DNA of 64,000 nucleotides from Podarcis raffonei (GCF_027172205.1 NC_070614.1:34152001-34216000); one strand, 5' to 3'. Positions 47,101-60,774 are shown, counted from the first letter of the stretch. Notes: generated from the sequence alone by a model not told the origin. Numbers and translations: made by a program.

Positions 47101-50100
47101 GGGGATTTCCACCCAATTATCCATTATAATGAGGTGTGTGTGGTAGTCACTCTCTACCTAGTTTCTGTCCTTCAAATATCACCACAGTGCTGTCATGTGA
47201 AAACATGGAAACATATCTTCAAAAAGGTTGCCCATCCCAGCTGTAGATGCTCAACAGTATTTTCCCACATTTTAAGACTTCAACCTAGTATGAAAAACAG
47301 AATGCTTGTCTGAAGCCTAGTAAATTTGGGCACAAATAAATAGGTACCAGACATGCTGACTTGGGAAGGAGATGGGGGTGGGGGGGAGGGATCTGATGTT
47401 GCCCAGAACAGCACAATGTCACGTAATCTGAAGACCCTACCTGTTTAAACCAATGGTGCCATTCTATGACATTCTCATTGATGGTGAATGCTTGGTCTGG
47501 TGAAACTTGTGGATCAATCTTCCCAACTTTCACTCTATGAAAGGATTGGTTTGAAGAAAAAATCCAGTTTATAATATCATATCCAGCGATTAACTCCCCA
47601 TTCTGGTCTAAAGAAACCTTATCACCAGAGCTGTTGTTAAAGGTAACACCTCTGAGATAGTGATGGAGCTAGATTGAAAAAGCCAACACAAAAGTTTAGG
47701 TAAGGCTGTGATTAGACAACAGTGTTCTGGATCTTTCAGAGTATAAGTCCATTGTCTCTTTATCAAAACTGTTTTCTTTTTTTTCCCCAGACCAACAATG
47801 TCATAGACCATAGTTGGGGAACTTCCAGCCTAATACCTATTAGATGCTGCATGATCCCAGTTTGACCCATAAGGCCGTTTCCAGAAATCACATCTACCTG
47901 CCCCACACCTGAGGTCATATGTGATGTCAGATGTGGGGCCCTAATGTGGCACTCCTGACTGGTCATTGGCAAGGGAGGTTTGCTGACATCACCAAGCAGT
48001 TGATGGTTGGTGATAACAACTTTGGAAGGATCTGCTGTGCTACTGAGCTCCTCACACTTAATTCACTAGCAGAGCTAGCTCTAGTCATAAGCAGGACTTA
48101 AAGTAACCACCTATCACTTGACAGATGGGGAGGTCAAGTCTGCTGTATTGGCTGAACTACCGAGTTGACAATAGCCAGATCCAGTTCCTTCCCCCTGCCA
48201 GGGATAATAAGACAATACTTTTTTCATATTTGAAAGTTTATAAGTTTCAGTTAAGTAGTACCTTATAGAGAATGGATCCTCTCAGTATTGCATTGCCTAT
48301 TCTGTGTAGGAATCCAGAAAAAAATGAAAGAGAAATGGGAATAAAAGGAATGGTATGTTTTTCTTTTTCAGTGCTTGGAATGAACCAGTTCATAAAATTA
48401 CATTTGAATTAAGTTCATTCTGGGTAGAATTCTGAAGTACTTCTATTTCATCTTCAAGCTCATTTTCTTGCATGTTTTTCACTCTTTAGACAATTTGAGT
48501 CTTTAAGTTTAAAGATAATAATCACATGGGGAAATAAATTAAACTGCTCACATTCCACTGTGCATGTTTTGAAGTTTTCTTAGTGTGTTAAAGAATATTA
48601 TATACTTAATCACAGCAGCTTGTATCATTCTGAATTCAAGGATCATTTGAATGAATCTGAATTGAATGGTGAACTGAATGTAAACAGAACTAGTTCATTT
48701 TGTAAAGGGTCTAAGGTGAACTGGAATTAGTTTTTGGAGATGTGGAACTGGAACTCTTAAAATAATTATTATTTATCAATTTATTATTAAAAGTAAATGT
48801 TCTGAGCTTTGGTCTTTTTAAAAGAGTCATGTGTATTTCTAGCTCACGTGGAAAGGAAGAAATATTAAAAATGGAGCAAGCAATGTAACCTTTTGGTGTC
48901 CCCCCAAAAAAAATCCATTACCTGCCACAACTTTAGATTTGGAAACTTCAGTCCTCCATCAACAGGCATTGTTCGATATTTGTGTCTAGATGAGGACATT
49001 GCATTTAACGCGTGGGCCACGGCATACACGCTATTGTAGATGCTGTAGCTATGGCCAGTCATGCTCATTTCAAAAAATGGCCCAGGAAGATCACTCAGCT
49101 TCTCTTCCCCTGTACAAATATCCCCATCCACATTGCTCATCGCTGAATTTGGAAATACACAGCTGAATGCATGTTGCCAGAAGTGTCTGATAAAACCATC
49201 TCCTTTGGTTTCAAGAGGTTTTCTACTGTCAATAAATTTGTGAAATCCTGGTGGGTTATTGGAATGAATTGTGAAAGACAGAACACCATGAAGGATGTCT
49301 GTATCCCAGGTCCTTTGATAAGCAATGGAAGTCAGCTCCATCTGGGCTGTTACTATCCACACTATGCCTTTCTGTTTATTTGTCATGTGCTCTTGCCCTG
49401 ATAGATATGGAAACCATCTCAAAAACATAATAGTATGAGATTCTCCATAAGCCACTACTACATTGGCTTTGCTGTCAATAATGTTATCATGTAGCTTCGC
49501 TCCCTGATTGAACATGTCATTCATTTCAGTGAAAATCATATGTGTGTGACTTTTTTCTATGAAGGCAAAGCAGATACCACTTTGAGTAAACTCTGGAACC
49601 ACAGTTTGTAGAAATCTATCTCCATATTCATCATTAGAGGTAAGGATCCCAATCCATGTCCACCTGAAATGCAGGAGCAAAGAGAGAATCCCTGCATACT
49701 GCCAGTCTTCCTTGGGAGCCATCTGGTAGAAGGAAAGCCCTGGTGTTTTATCATTCATCACTGGAGGAGGGCCATAAATAAGCTAAAGATAGATGTGGAG
49801 GGGAAGAGAAGATAATAGCATTCATTTCATGCTTCCAGGTGTTGAAAGTAATTCACAAATATCATATCAGTAATCATTAGAACATGGTTTATTCTTGTCA
49901 CATTTTCATATGCATTGTCACCAGGTATTAGTTTGTTCAAACAATGTGTAGGTATTTTTATTATTATTACAAGAACAGTGAGAGAACAAGTACTTCTGAG
50001 GAAGGGTTCACATTGTCTTGTTTCTGATTTATGAATAACCCACGTGGCTGTATTTCTTAGGGAAGATTTGATGCTCACTCAAAAAGAATGCCCATCTCAG

Positions 50101-51094
50101 CATGCATCTCTGCCTCTTTCTTCTTCCTACCCCATCTCTTTCAAAACAGTTAAAATTCTATATTCAGCACACACAGAGACCAACACACATACATCCTACC
50201 TGTGGGATCTTATAAGTATCCACAACAGTTGCCACATGAAGGGAAGTTAGGGGGTCCAATCCCCCTATGACCGCAATCAGGTTATATGCAATATTACATT
50301 TATAATTGGGAACAAACTTCTCCAATGTTTGTATAAGTAGCAAAGTTGCATGGTAGGTCCATTTTATAGTGAAATAACTGTCATATATGTAGAAGCCCAA
50401 GGTGACATTGAGTAACATCTGAGGGTTTTCATTGATCTCCTTGACTGCAAATGCCAAAGCCAAGATATGCTGATAATTCTTAGGCAACACACTAGAATGA
50501 GAACCACTGGAAATATCAGGAGTTATTTCACATGTTCACTTATAATACAATAGCAAACACACCTTCCCTGCACCTTCAAAACAACATAGAAGGAGGAGGA
50601 GGAGGAGGAGGATTAGAAGAAGACAGCAAGGATAGCAGAATACGAGACATAGACAAAGACATGAGATGGGGCAACGTAATCATGAAGAAAACTGGGGAGA
50701 AGCAGAAGGAGATGTGGGAGGAGCTTAAATTCCAGTTATGAAGTAATTTAATTTTGACACTCTTTTAACTGCTTTGCTTTTTGAAAAAAGAAGACCCAAT
50801 CAGATGCACCAATGACAGTTTCCAGGACACAATACAAGAGAGAGAGAGAAACAAATCGCCTTACATAAGCTCTTCATAGGATGCCTGTGGGGGTTCAGTT
50901 TTGAAGGGGATGAAATTGGAGACAATGAAGCTGTGAGAAGCAATTCCACCAATAAAGAGGTCACCTGACTGATGATATTCATGAAGCGGAGGGTGTGGAT
51001 CTTGAACCATGCATCTGACAATATGTGCCTTGCATGCCATATGAGGAAGCAGTAACAGAATCAAGAAAACAATATTCACCATTTTCAGTACCAT
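44200..51094 (-). CDS. Vomeronasal type-2 receptor (V2R), copy 5, apparently intact
   Basis: The most divergent receptor of the array. Exons: 50865-51094, 50200-50491, 48922-49782, 47441-47668, 46514-46640, 44200-45101. Splice sites and phases agree and give 879 aa. Here the TTG of the sisters is ATG ([17 protein letters not shown]), so translation may start at 51094 or at the conserved ATG at 51082. Exon 3 is 861 bp, two codons longer than in copies 2 and 3. The cysteine-rich exon reads [20 protein letters not shown] and [12 protein letters not shown]. The seven-helix exon keeps [30 protein letters not shown] and [14 protein letters not shown]. The gene is compact (6.9 kb). Its introns 4 and 5 match the relic blocks at 13950, 27780 and 29450, so genes of this subtype were once more numerous here. 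Confidence 0.93.
45102..46513 (-). other. V2R copy 5 intron 5
   Basis: Non-coding, AT-rich. The right two thirds are homologous to 27780-28781. No mobile element recognised; the small plus-strand ORF near 45389-45655 has no family features. Confidence 0.65.
47669..48921 (-). other. V2R copy 5 intron 3
   Basis: About 1.25 kb with no recognisable gene or repeat. It is not obviously alignable by eye with introns 3 of copies 2-4. Confidence 0.6.
50587..50612 (+). repeat. (GGA)n microsatellite in V2R copy 5 intron 1
   Basis: A run of GGAGGA units. Confidence 0.9.
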
Positions 51095-51289
51095 TTTGAT
51101 ACAACTATTGCCATCTTTGAAGGTTTGAATTTAAAATAAAAGCCAAAGCATCAGAGATCAAACTGAAAGTGTCTTGTCTATTATTTTCCTAGCCCCAGCA
51201 CCAAATGCTAAGTGATATATTTATATCACTCCTTTCCCCGCTACTTTTGGCAACTGCAATTTCACATGTTTTTGTTTTTTTTAAAGCAG

Positions 51290-51420
51290 CAGCATTAATT
51301 GCAGTCCTCGTGATAATTAAAGGGGAAGGTAATAACCAGTTGAAAGTCAGGGATTACCTGTGGAAATGATGAATAAAATCCCTTGTTACATCTGAGCAGA
51401 CATTTCCCCTTCCACTTAAA
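51290..51420 (-). promoter_or_regulatory. Conserved block upstream of V2R copy 5 start
   Basis: Minus-strand core GAGGACTGCAATTAATGC about 199 bp before the ATG at 51094. Conserved although the rest of the flank has diverged from copies 1-4. Confidence 0.45.
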
Positions 51421-52850
51421 TGAGATGAGAATTTGTCTTAGAGACAATAATCACAGGTGCTAAACATGCCTGAACATCTGCCCCAAATGACCATTGAGTC
51501 TCATTTAATTTAATCTGATTCACACCCTGCTAAATGGGGCTAGAATTGCAGCTGAAATCACTAATCATCTATTTGTGCATAGAAGTGCTCTCTCGTCTGA
51601 AGGTGTCCTGGCTAAAAATTCCATGAAAATATGTGTCTTGAATCTATGTCTTGTACCATGTTGGTTCTGGCAACATATGTAGAGTCAGACAACACAAAGT
51701 AAACTTTCAGTTGAGCCACTTTTTATTTTTTAGACCTTTATTTCTTTCCAGGTTTGAGAACAATCTTTCAATATTTGGCATTTTCGTCTGCCATTATTTC
51801 AATTCTTTTTGGTATGTGTGTGTGTTTACAATATATTTCCAAAATCCCACTGTTGCTCATAGTCCCAGACTGCTTAGACCAGGGGTCAGCAAACTTTTTC
51901 AGCAGGGGGCCAGTTCACTGTCCCTCAGACCTTGGAGGGGGGACAACTATATTTTGAAAAATAAATAAATGAAAGAATTCCTATGCCCCACAAATTCCTA
52001 TGCCCCACAAACGAATTCCTATGCCCCAGAGATGCATTTTAAATAAAAGGGCACATTCTACTCATGTAAAAACATACTGATTCCCCGACCGTCCACGGGC
52101 CGGATTTAGAAGGCAATTGGGCCGGATCTGGCCCCCAGGCCTTAGTTTGCCTACCCATGGCTTAGACTCACAGCGAGTAACTTTACCCAATGGATGAGAA
52201 GATTGGAAGTCACTCTGAGAATAAGAGGGGTCATTTCTTGGATCAAACATGAGAAGCCTACCGATGTTGCAACATCAATAAGCCTATGGAGACATCTAAA
52301 TGATATAGCAGTGTCTTTTATTATGGATAGTCTTTCACATTCCTAACTGGCTCACACCAACAATTGTGACACAGCCACTCAGATGATTGACAGTTTACAG
52401 AGAGCCTTTGCATTTATAAGCAAGACGTCTCATCAAGCTTGGATGTGGGAACTATTCAAATTGAACTTGACTACAGGAAGAACTGTAACAGTCACTAGCT
52501 GTTCCTAGCTGTTGTTGAGAAGTTGAAACTAGCAAATTTTAAATTGAATGGATTGAAGGTTTGCTACTTTGTGGGGTAACTTGGACCAAAGTTAGAGACA
52601 CCTGCCACTCGCTTGGTGGCAAATCATTAAAATAAATTAAGGTTAGGTTTAATACAATGTAAAGCTGACAGAAAGTCTACAAGATAGCTCTCTCCTGTAA
52701 CACAGATGAGGTACCATTGTTTTATGATGTTTCCCAGAACTCCAGGTATTTCATATATCCAAAAATGCTTTCCCAGTCACCTTTGCCAGATATTGGTCAA
52801 AGCAAAGAAGCCATAGCAATCCTGACCTGCACCCTGCATACTGTTGGTAG
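51421..52850. other. Spacer between V2R array and protease gene
   Basis: Contains one hAT MITE (51880-52159). The rest shows no coding or repeat signal I can name. Confidence 0.6.
51880..52159. mobile_element. hAT MITE with perfect 8 bp target duplication
   Basis: Begins CAGGGGTCAGCAAACTTTTT and ends GTTTGCCTACCCATG, with long GC-rich arms (GCAGGGGGCCAG against CTGGCCCCCAGG). GCTTAGAC flanks it at 51872-51879 and 52160-52167. Internal short repeats of ATTCCTATGCCCCA. Non-coding. Confidence 0.92.
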
Positions 52851-55800
52851 TTAATGAAGGCAGTGTAGCACTATTAGTACCAGAAACTGGGCACAACCCC
52901 TGCTTGAGGCACCATTGATGAAATTGGCAGTCACTTCTGGGGCATGTCTCAAGATCCAACTGCTGTGGGCGCTGACCCGGGTATAGACACCAGGACGCTT
53001 AGGGGCACCACAAATATCCCCCCAGCTCACCACACCAGCCAAAAGCCAAGCCCCACCCCATGGGCAAATCAATGGTCCTCCTGAGTCCCCCTGTAAAGAA
53101 AAATAAAGGAATAAATGATTATCCACCAGGAATACATATCCCCAATCCCACCACTGCCACCCCCTGCATCCTATGCAGGAAGTGCTAAATGTCCTCTCTG
53201 CAGAAGCCTTGGAGATGAAAAAAACACAAGCACCCCCTCCCACAAGCAGAAGTGCTCCCATGACTCCGGAGAGATCAGATTAGTGACTCATGTCCTCCTG
53301 TATGGCTCCTTTTATTGTGAATGGTGCACAATGTCTATTGAACCTTTCTTATCAAATCTGCCAGGATGATCAGATGCATTTTACATCCTTTAGCTCCTTT
53401 TTGGATCAACATGCATCTCTCACAATCTGTGTGGCCAAGCACTGTGCTGCAGCAAGCAAAACCTACCAGGAACTGATTCTAGACATTTTGTAATTTTCCT
53501 CTTTGGAGTTTGTGATAGGATTCTAAGTTTTTAAGTTGCTTATTTTGCTCTATGCTATTTTTTTCTACCTTATTCCCCCACCCCAGCCCCATTCTACTCT
53601 ATTATATGCATTTGGATTTTTTATATGTTTCCTATTTTGTTTCTATGTTGCTGGTCATAAAAAAAAATAATGATTTTGAGAAGGTGCTGTTAGACATTGC
53701 CAGCTGCGCCCAGCTACAAGGTTTATAGTGTAATACATGGGTGATAAACACTGTAATGTCCTCCAGATGTTGTTGGACAATGGTGGTGGTTCAATAATAT
53801 ATAGAGGGCACCATGCCAGCTGCTTTTGATGTAATTTATTTCCCTTTTACTTTAAAAGCACTACTAGCCCTGCTCTTCTTTCAGTAGCTTGATTATTATA
53901 CAAAATAGGACTGAAAGCTGCAAACTGTAGATGTGTCAACTCATCAGTGGTGAGGTCAACCATTGGTGAAGTCAACCATTATGGGCATACTTTTTACTCT
54001 TCCATGCTAAACTGTTCTGGTGCATTAGGATAACAAAGGATGGACAAGAGAATATGAAGATCCTTGCTCCAATAGTGTCTCAGATATTTGCCTCCAGGAA
54101 CTAAAACCTATGTGAATATCTCTAGCAGAAGTCTGGCAAGGAAGGCCAGCCCAGGAAGGACTAATACAGTAATTAGGAACTTGTGACCTTCCACATGATG
54201 ATGGATGTCAGCTCCCATCAGCCCCAGCCATCATTGCCATGGGTCAAGGATGACATAAATTGTAGTCCATCAACAACTGGAGGGCCAGAAGGGTGTTGCT
54301 GTTTTTTGTTTTGTTTTTTTGAACAATGCACACAGCTACAATTATGGAGTTCTTTGCAAGATGTAGGGTGCTTCAATGAGGGTGATGTATTGGTGTGCCT
54401 CATGTATGCAAGTTTTTCTCAGCATCCACACGATGTTGTTATGAAAATTCCAGCCTCTATTTTCATTCCCATTTAATCTGGATTGACGATTACCATTTAA
54501 ATTAAAACCTGTTGCCAATCACCCATTTGCAATTACTTGTTGAAATATATAGCACCCATTCTGAGGGGCACAGACATTGATTTTAGATAAGTTTTCAGAG
54601 AATAACTATCAATAGCTACTAGACATGATGACTATATCCTACCTCCAGAGGAGGTGATATGCCCCTGAATACCACTTGCTGTTCATCAAAAGTGGTGAGA
54701 GTGCTGTTGTACTCAGGTCCTGCCTGTGGGTTTCTCACAGGCATTTGGTTAGCCATGGTGAGAACAAGATTGCTAGACTAGGTGCATCTTTGGTGTGATC
54801 CAACAGGATCTTCCTAAGAACATGGCTGGATCAGGCCGAACACCAATCTGATCCAGCATTCTGTTCTCACAGAGGCCAACCGTATGCCCCATCTATGTTT
54901 CCCAGTAACTGGTATGCAGAGGAAGTAATATCAGAGGAAGTGAAGCAATATCATTGCCATCTAAAGAAGAGAGGCACAAGACAATTAAGTCCAGTTTCAA
55001 AATTACCTAACTGTGCCACTGATAGTCATTGCACTAGTGTCACAATAGCTTCAGGAAGTGCTTAGACAGGGCAGCACTGCTGGCTTTTATGCCTCACTGG
55101 TTGTGAGGGCATGTGTGCAGCCAATGCTCTCTCAGCCTGCAAGGTACACCCCCAAAAGAGGCCGTTGATTGGCCAATTTGAGATGCAGCAGTCAGTGGGA
55201 ACTCAGTGGGAAATGCCCCCAAAGGTGACTGAGTGTGAGAGGCTGCAACAGGCACCCACCCAGGAAGAAGTAAGCATCCAATTAAATTTCTCTTCAGCCA
55301 TGAAAGGTGGGCAAGTGTCTCTCTCAGTCTAAGCTGTTGTAAGGATGAAATGTGTTTTAGGAGGGCAGAAGGTTGAGCTAACTGGAGGAAAGGTAGGATA
55401 AAAATGTCATAAATGAATACATTGTACCTGGCAGGCATCCCTTTTCCCTTCCATGTATCCTGCACACATCATGTCATCCTTGATTACACCAGTACTTGGA
55501 GTTTTTTCATCTTTATAGTCACTGTAAAGGGCCTCACAGGTAGCTGTATCCATCAGCGGAAGCAGCACTTCCTGTAGGAGCTCTGGCTCAGGTAGTGGGA
55601 CTGGGAGAGAGAGAGAAAGAGAGAGAGGTGGGAGATAATGAAAATTTGTCCAAGGTGTACTTTGAGCAAAGCCTCATTCCTGAAACCTGCTTTGCACTTT
55701 TTGAAACGGGCCTTTCTGGCTTCTAAACTCTAATGAGTTGACAAAGTGACCATGAGTGTTTCCATTTTAACCACCATTTTACTAACACAGAGGATGGAAT

Positions 55801-57120
55801 ACACGTTCTCCCTAAGATTTCTTTCTTTATTAAAAGCACCCACCCACACAAATGGCCTGCCCCCCAGAGGCAAACATCAAACATAGTGATTTGCCAGGGA
55901 CAGGTAAAAGAAAGCAGGAACTATCCTAGGTAAACTCTGATTTACTGCTAACAAATCTGATGCTGGCAGGTGGCAGCCTTGAGTAGCTTGGATCCTGGCA
56001 CCCTCGAAAAGCCCATTACTGATTTGTGTCCTGGGTTTCCTTTGGAAAGGTTTTTCCTGGTCCAGTGCCTTGAGCAGCATCAGGTGACTGGGTCTAGCTG
56101 CCATTTTAATATCCCAAAATTTCAGAGCATTGTGGAAAATAAAAGTGGTGGTGGTACTTTTGCTGCTCACCAGTCATTTCCAGGCAAAGATTTTCCAGCA
56201 ACACGGGAGAGAGAGGCACAGCAGAGGGGCCCTCCCAGGGTCCCATCAAATGTGTAGCCAGCCCTGACTTCCTCACCTCCCGATTGGATGTTTCCCCAGC
56301 CTGCGACCCAACACCCCAACCTGGGAAGGAAGGAGATGGAAGGTCCTGGGATGCAGGCAGGCTGGATGCGGTGGGTGAAGTTGACAGGGCCTTCCAGTTC
56401 CATAAGTGCAATATCATTGCCATCCCTGTATCCCAAGAAGTCAGAGTGGATGATGATTTGCTTCACAAGAACTGACACAGCTTCAGGTCCAGGGTATGAG
56501 AGATTGTGGGCTCCCAATATGACGACAAACAAGGAGGGATCTGTAATACTACAGACAAAGATGCTGGCTAATAAAACACAAGAGGAGAGAGTGCAGTAGT
56601 GTATTCAGAGCTCTGGTTTCAAGGAAACTGTCAATTTGGGGTGGCAATAGGGTACAAAAGTGTGAAAGAAGAAGGGGAGTGACAACCACCTTGGTGAGGA
56701 AATGAGAGAAGATGGCTACCAGAATGCCTGGATTGTCTGAAAGGGGAGTATCATTTTACAGGTAAAAAATTAAAAAAGATGGGAACAAGGTCTCCAGGTT
56801 TCCCTAAGATAGAGAAGTCTGGGGGCTCTCTTCTCACCTGCTAAAGCAATGTGCAGCTGTGAGTACCCAGCGTGAGGCGATGAGGGTTCCCCCACATTGG
56901 TGTGAGTCAAACATCTGCAAGCTGGCCTGCCATGGCCATGCACCCACCTCAGCCTCCTCACCACCTACAATGCGGGCAGAGGGGACCAGTTGGCCACAGG
57001 CTGTGGAGAGAGCAAGATGGGCTGGTGAGCATATTGGAAAGGAGATTCCCCCCCCCCCGCAAGACAAACCCCATCACAGAAGTTGTTACTCACCTGGTGA
57101 TGGCTCAGCTTCTCTAATAT
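52851..57120 (-). CDS. Trypsin-like serine protease (PRSS27/PRSS33/testisin-like), 3' five exons
   Basis: Exons: 57094-57120 (27 bp), 56838-57000, 56277-56548, 55428-55600, 52851-53090, with matching phases and GT/AG sites, about 290 aa. A propeptide ([18 protein letters not shown]) leads to the activation site R|IVGG. The catalytic triad is present: His in LTAAHC, Asp in GNDIALMEL, Ser in GDSGGP. Asp six residues before the Ser (DACQGDS) predicts cleavage after Lys/Arg. The propeptide Cys and the Cys of IQPACIPG fit a two-chain disulfide. The C-terminus ends in a hydrophobic stretch ([14 protein letters not shown]), suggesting a GPI-anchor signal as in testisin. The signal-peptide exon was not found; it should lie right of the LINE in the upstream intron, probably off-window. 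The exact orthologue is unclear. Confidence 0.9.
53091..55427 (-). other. Protease intron before last exon
   Basis: 2.3 kb. CR1-like relics at about 54640-54910 (GGCTGGATCAGGCCGAACAC, ATCCAGCATTCTGTTCTCAC). No other gene seen. Confidence 0.7.
54640..54910 (+). repeat. CR1-like LINE 3' fragments
   Basis: Two abutting CR1 3' pieces: CAGGTCCTGCCTGTGGG...CAGGCATTTGGTTAGCCA, and GGATCAGGCC...CACAGAGGCCAACC. Confidence 0.65.
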
Positions 57121-57388
57121 CTGCAAAGACAAGGAAAAAATTATTAGAAGCCACAACTTTCCATCATTTTTGGCCACAAATGGTTATAATGAGAGAGTGG
57201 CTGTATGCAAAGGAGCTGTTTTATATTGAATAGGATCACTGGAATATATATATCATTTATTACGGCCATAGGCCCATACAGGTAAAAACAACACATAAAT
57301 AACAGTTTGTGCCGTAAGGAGAAAAAAACGATCGCTAAAACACCACTATAACAATAAAATACTATAAAATGGAAAGGCATGCTACGCC

Positions 57389-60300
57389 TTAATTAGCTTG
57401 TAGAGCTCCTTGGCGTCGCTTTTGGGAAAGGACAGCAACTAGGAACCTAGCCACCTTCAGGGTTGTGTGGGTATCCTTGTCCTGCAAGATTTGGGCAAGG
57501 TGGAATTTTGGTGGGGTACCCTCTAGTTTCTGTATGATTGATCCCAACAAATTTGCCCGTGGCACATTAAACAAGGGGCAAGTGAACATAATGTGCTGGA
57601 GCGACTCCGGCGTCACCTTATCACATTCACACACGGCGGGGGCTTGGCCCTTTGAGAACCTATGTCTCAGGATATTAGAGGGAAAAACGTTAAACCTCGC
57701 TTTGGTGAAGGCCAGTCTATGGGCAACAGTCGAAAGGGAGGAGAGGTATGATGGAACGCAGTAAGTTAAAGTGATACCAATGTTCTGGGGCGAACAAACA
57801 CCTCCCCCCAGCATATAATTTCGCTGTAAATCGATGTCATCCAGTCTTTGGCGGATCAGTCTCTGAGCAGTGATTTGGTCTAGTTTTAGGGAATCTGAGG
57901 GAGAGATTCCATAACTCAGGAGTTTGGCATGAATTCTACTAGTCCAAAGGCTAGAGAATTCATCTCGCCATAAGCATTGGGCAAGGTAATGGTTTGGTAA
58001 TCTATGCCACAATGATAACCAGAAATTGAAGACTTGCTTCCACAGGCAAGTTTCTAAGGATGCGACCTTCAATTCTAGTCGCATGGCTGCGTTGCTTACG
58101 CACAGGGGGAGCATTAGGAGCCGACGTAGGAATTGGCTTTGCAGAGTCTCAAGGGGAGCGAGATCTGTCATCACGGCCCAGAGCGGGGCAGCATAAGCAA
58201 GCACGGCAACCACTTTTGCCTTGAACACCTTTAGGGCCGAGGGAACATGCAAAGCTCCGTCCGAAAAGAAGAATCGGAGGAGCGCATATGACAAGGTTTT
58301 GGCCTTATTAAGTAGGTGTTGAATGTGAGCTTTCCACCCCAAATTGTATTGGAAAATAACACCTAGGTATTGAAATTTTAGGACTTGCTCTATTTTTGCC
58401 CCACCAAGCTTCCATTTGTATAATCTCCGGCTTCTGGAGAAGATCAGGATCTTGGACTTGGCATGGTTGATGGTTAATTGATTGAGTTGACAATACGTGG
58501 CAAAGATCTTCAGAGCTCTGTTTAGTCCAACACGTGTATAAGATAGAATTACCGCGTCGTCCGCATATAAAAGGAGTGGGCAGCGGTAATCCGCTAGTCT
58601 AGGCGCGTGTGTACTTGGAGATGAGTTGACTAGGGGTGCTCGCATGTCGCTGATGAATAGGTTGAATAGGCAGGGAGCCAATATACATCCTTGGCGCACT
58701 CCCTTGTTTATTGGTATCGAATTTGTAAGGTCGCCCGCTGGAGTGAATCTCACTCTGGCAAGGGTACCTTCGTGGAGCTGGCTTATGAGCCATAAGAGTC
58801 TTCTATCAATGCCCTGTTTCGCAAGTTTCTCCCAAAGAATATTTCTAGGAACGCTGTCAAAGGCTGCCTTTAGATCTAAGAAGGCAGCACAGAGGTAGCC
58901 CCGGGGGGGGGGGAGGAGTACTTCCGGGCCAGATGATAAAGAACTATCGCATGATCGGTTGTGGAGCGTTTAGTTCTGAACCCTGCTTGTTCATGGCCAA
59001 TCTGGTTAGTCTCATCTACCCATCGCAATAATTTAGTCATCAAAAAGCTGGCATAAATTTTCCCTATGATCGAAAGGAGGCTGATGTTACGGTAGTTTTC
59101 CGGCTCCGTTGGAGAACCTTTTTTATGAATTGGTACAATAATGGCCTCCTTCCATGTTTTGGGGATGAGACCGGAAGCGTTGATTGCATCGAAAGTTTTG
59201 GCCAAGATGCCGGCCCACCATTGTGGGTGTAGTTTGATGGCTTCAGCAGGGATCAGGTCGGGCCCAGGGGCTTTGCCCGGTTTCAGCTGAGCTATTAACT
59301 TGGCTATTTCGTCAGGATCGGTGGGAGGCCAAATAGGTAGGTGGGTAAACAGGTGCATCAGATGGTCGGAGGTAGCATCTGCCTGTGAGAAGCATTTCTT
59401 CAGGAACCGTTCCCATGTCGGTGCAGAGATGACTGCCCTTGGGGAATTCCTCCCCCTTCTGTTAATCAAAGACCAGAATTCCCTGGATCTGTGTGGTTTT
59501 GAAGCAGTAATCAAAGCCTGCCAACGATTATGTTGCCACTCACGCTTGGCAATTATCTGCGTGCGTTTGTAAACTTGCTTGGCTTGTGCATAGCTAGCTG
59601 GCAGGGTAGATGCATCAGAGGTCTTGTATGCATTATATATAGCACGGAGGCGCTGTCTTGCTTGTTTGCACTGGGAATTATACCAGGGAGCACCGTGAGT
59701 ATACTCGTTTCGATTTAAATTTTTGGGTGGTAACCTGAAGAAGGACGTAAGATCAGTCATATGATGGTAGAAGCGCTTCAATACTATGCTATGCTCGTCT
59801 GGGGCAGAGCCTATGTTGGGATAGGGCCCGAGGATTTCTTTTTGAAAGAATTCCAGGTACCTTTGAGCCTGTGTCTCCGACCATTTGATTCCTCTTACTT
59901 GGAAAGATTCGTTGGTTACCACCTGAGTCGCATGTCTATGAGCCTCCGGCTGCCAGTTCAGGGAAAGCTTAGCAGCAAGGGGAAGGTGATCACTAAATTG
60001 TACATTCTCGATCTTGAAAGTGGAAATACACTTAAATAGATCCCTAGAGACCAACAGGTAATCGAGGACGCTGTTTGATTTAACGCTCAGGTGAGTGAAA
60101 TCCCCTGGAATATCGGGGAGGCATGTGCCATTTAAGGGGACCAAATTCAAACGGATGGCCATTTGATAGAGGAGTACTCCAGCCTCATTTGCTCTGTGGT
60201 CCTTAGAAGTTCTCTTCACGATGTGTTCCAGGTCATAATTATCAAGGTTTGGGGTAACCCACCATTTGGCTTTGGTCAACGAGTCCCAATTTGCTGCCGT

Positions 60301-60774
60301 ACGGGCATTAAAATCGCCCCCAATTATGGCCGGGGTGTTAGGAAACTTAACATAGCATGAGAGCAAATGCTCTTCTAGCGAGCCCCATTTAGAGCCCAAT
60401 TCAAGGGAAGAACCCCCGGGTGGCAAGTAAACATTTGTAACTAGGAGCGAGATCTTTCCCCCCGCAATTAGCCCGGTGAGGGCGTAGGGAGGCAAGGCCT
60501 GTACTGGAGTAAATTTGGAATGTAGGTTGAGGGAGATGCCTATTATTAGGCCCCCTTTAGGGCGGCCTCCTTTCAGGGAGGGGCAGGCAGGGAGTTCTAG
60601 AAGCTCAAAGCCATTTAGAACAATTTTTTCTACTTCCCACGATTCTTGGAACAAGATGATATGAAACCGATTGATATACTCCAAGAATTCTGGCTCATGT
60701 TTTTTTCCCCTCCAGCCCGCAATGTTCCAGCTGAGGACTGATAGGGGGGAGTTCCTGTTGTGTTCAATTCGCTG
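57389..60774 (-). CDS. LINE ORF2: endonuclease and reverse transcriptase (one frameshift)
   Basis: The endonuclease starts at SVLSWNIAGWRGKKHEPEF, with LFQESW, GGDFNAR and SDHLPL as catalytic blocks. The reverse transcriptase has KAPGPDLIP, HKKGSPTEPENYRNISLLS, QAGFRTKRSTTDH, AAFLDLKAAFDSV, GVRQGCILAPCLFNLF and YADDAVILS. A C-terminal CCHC-like knuckle (CECDKVTPESLQHIMFTC) follows. The frame shifts at a run of eleven C (58903-58913, G on the plus strand); nine or twelve would restore the frame, so this may be a late slip or a base-calling error. There is no AUG between the upstream UGA and the endonuclease start, and the first in-frame Met comes only well past GGDFNAR. Confidence 0.93.
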
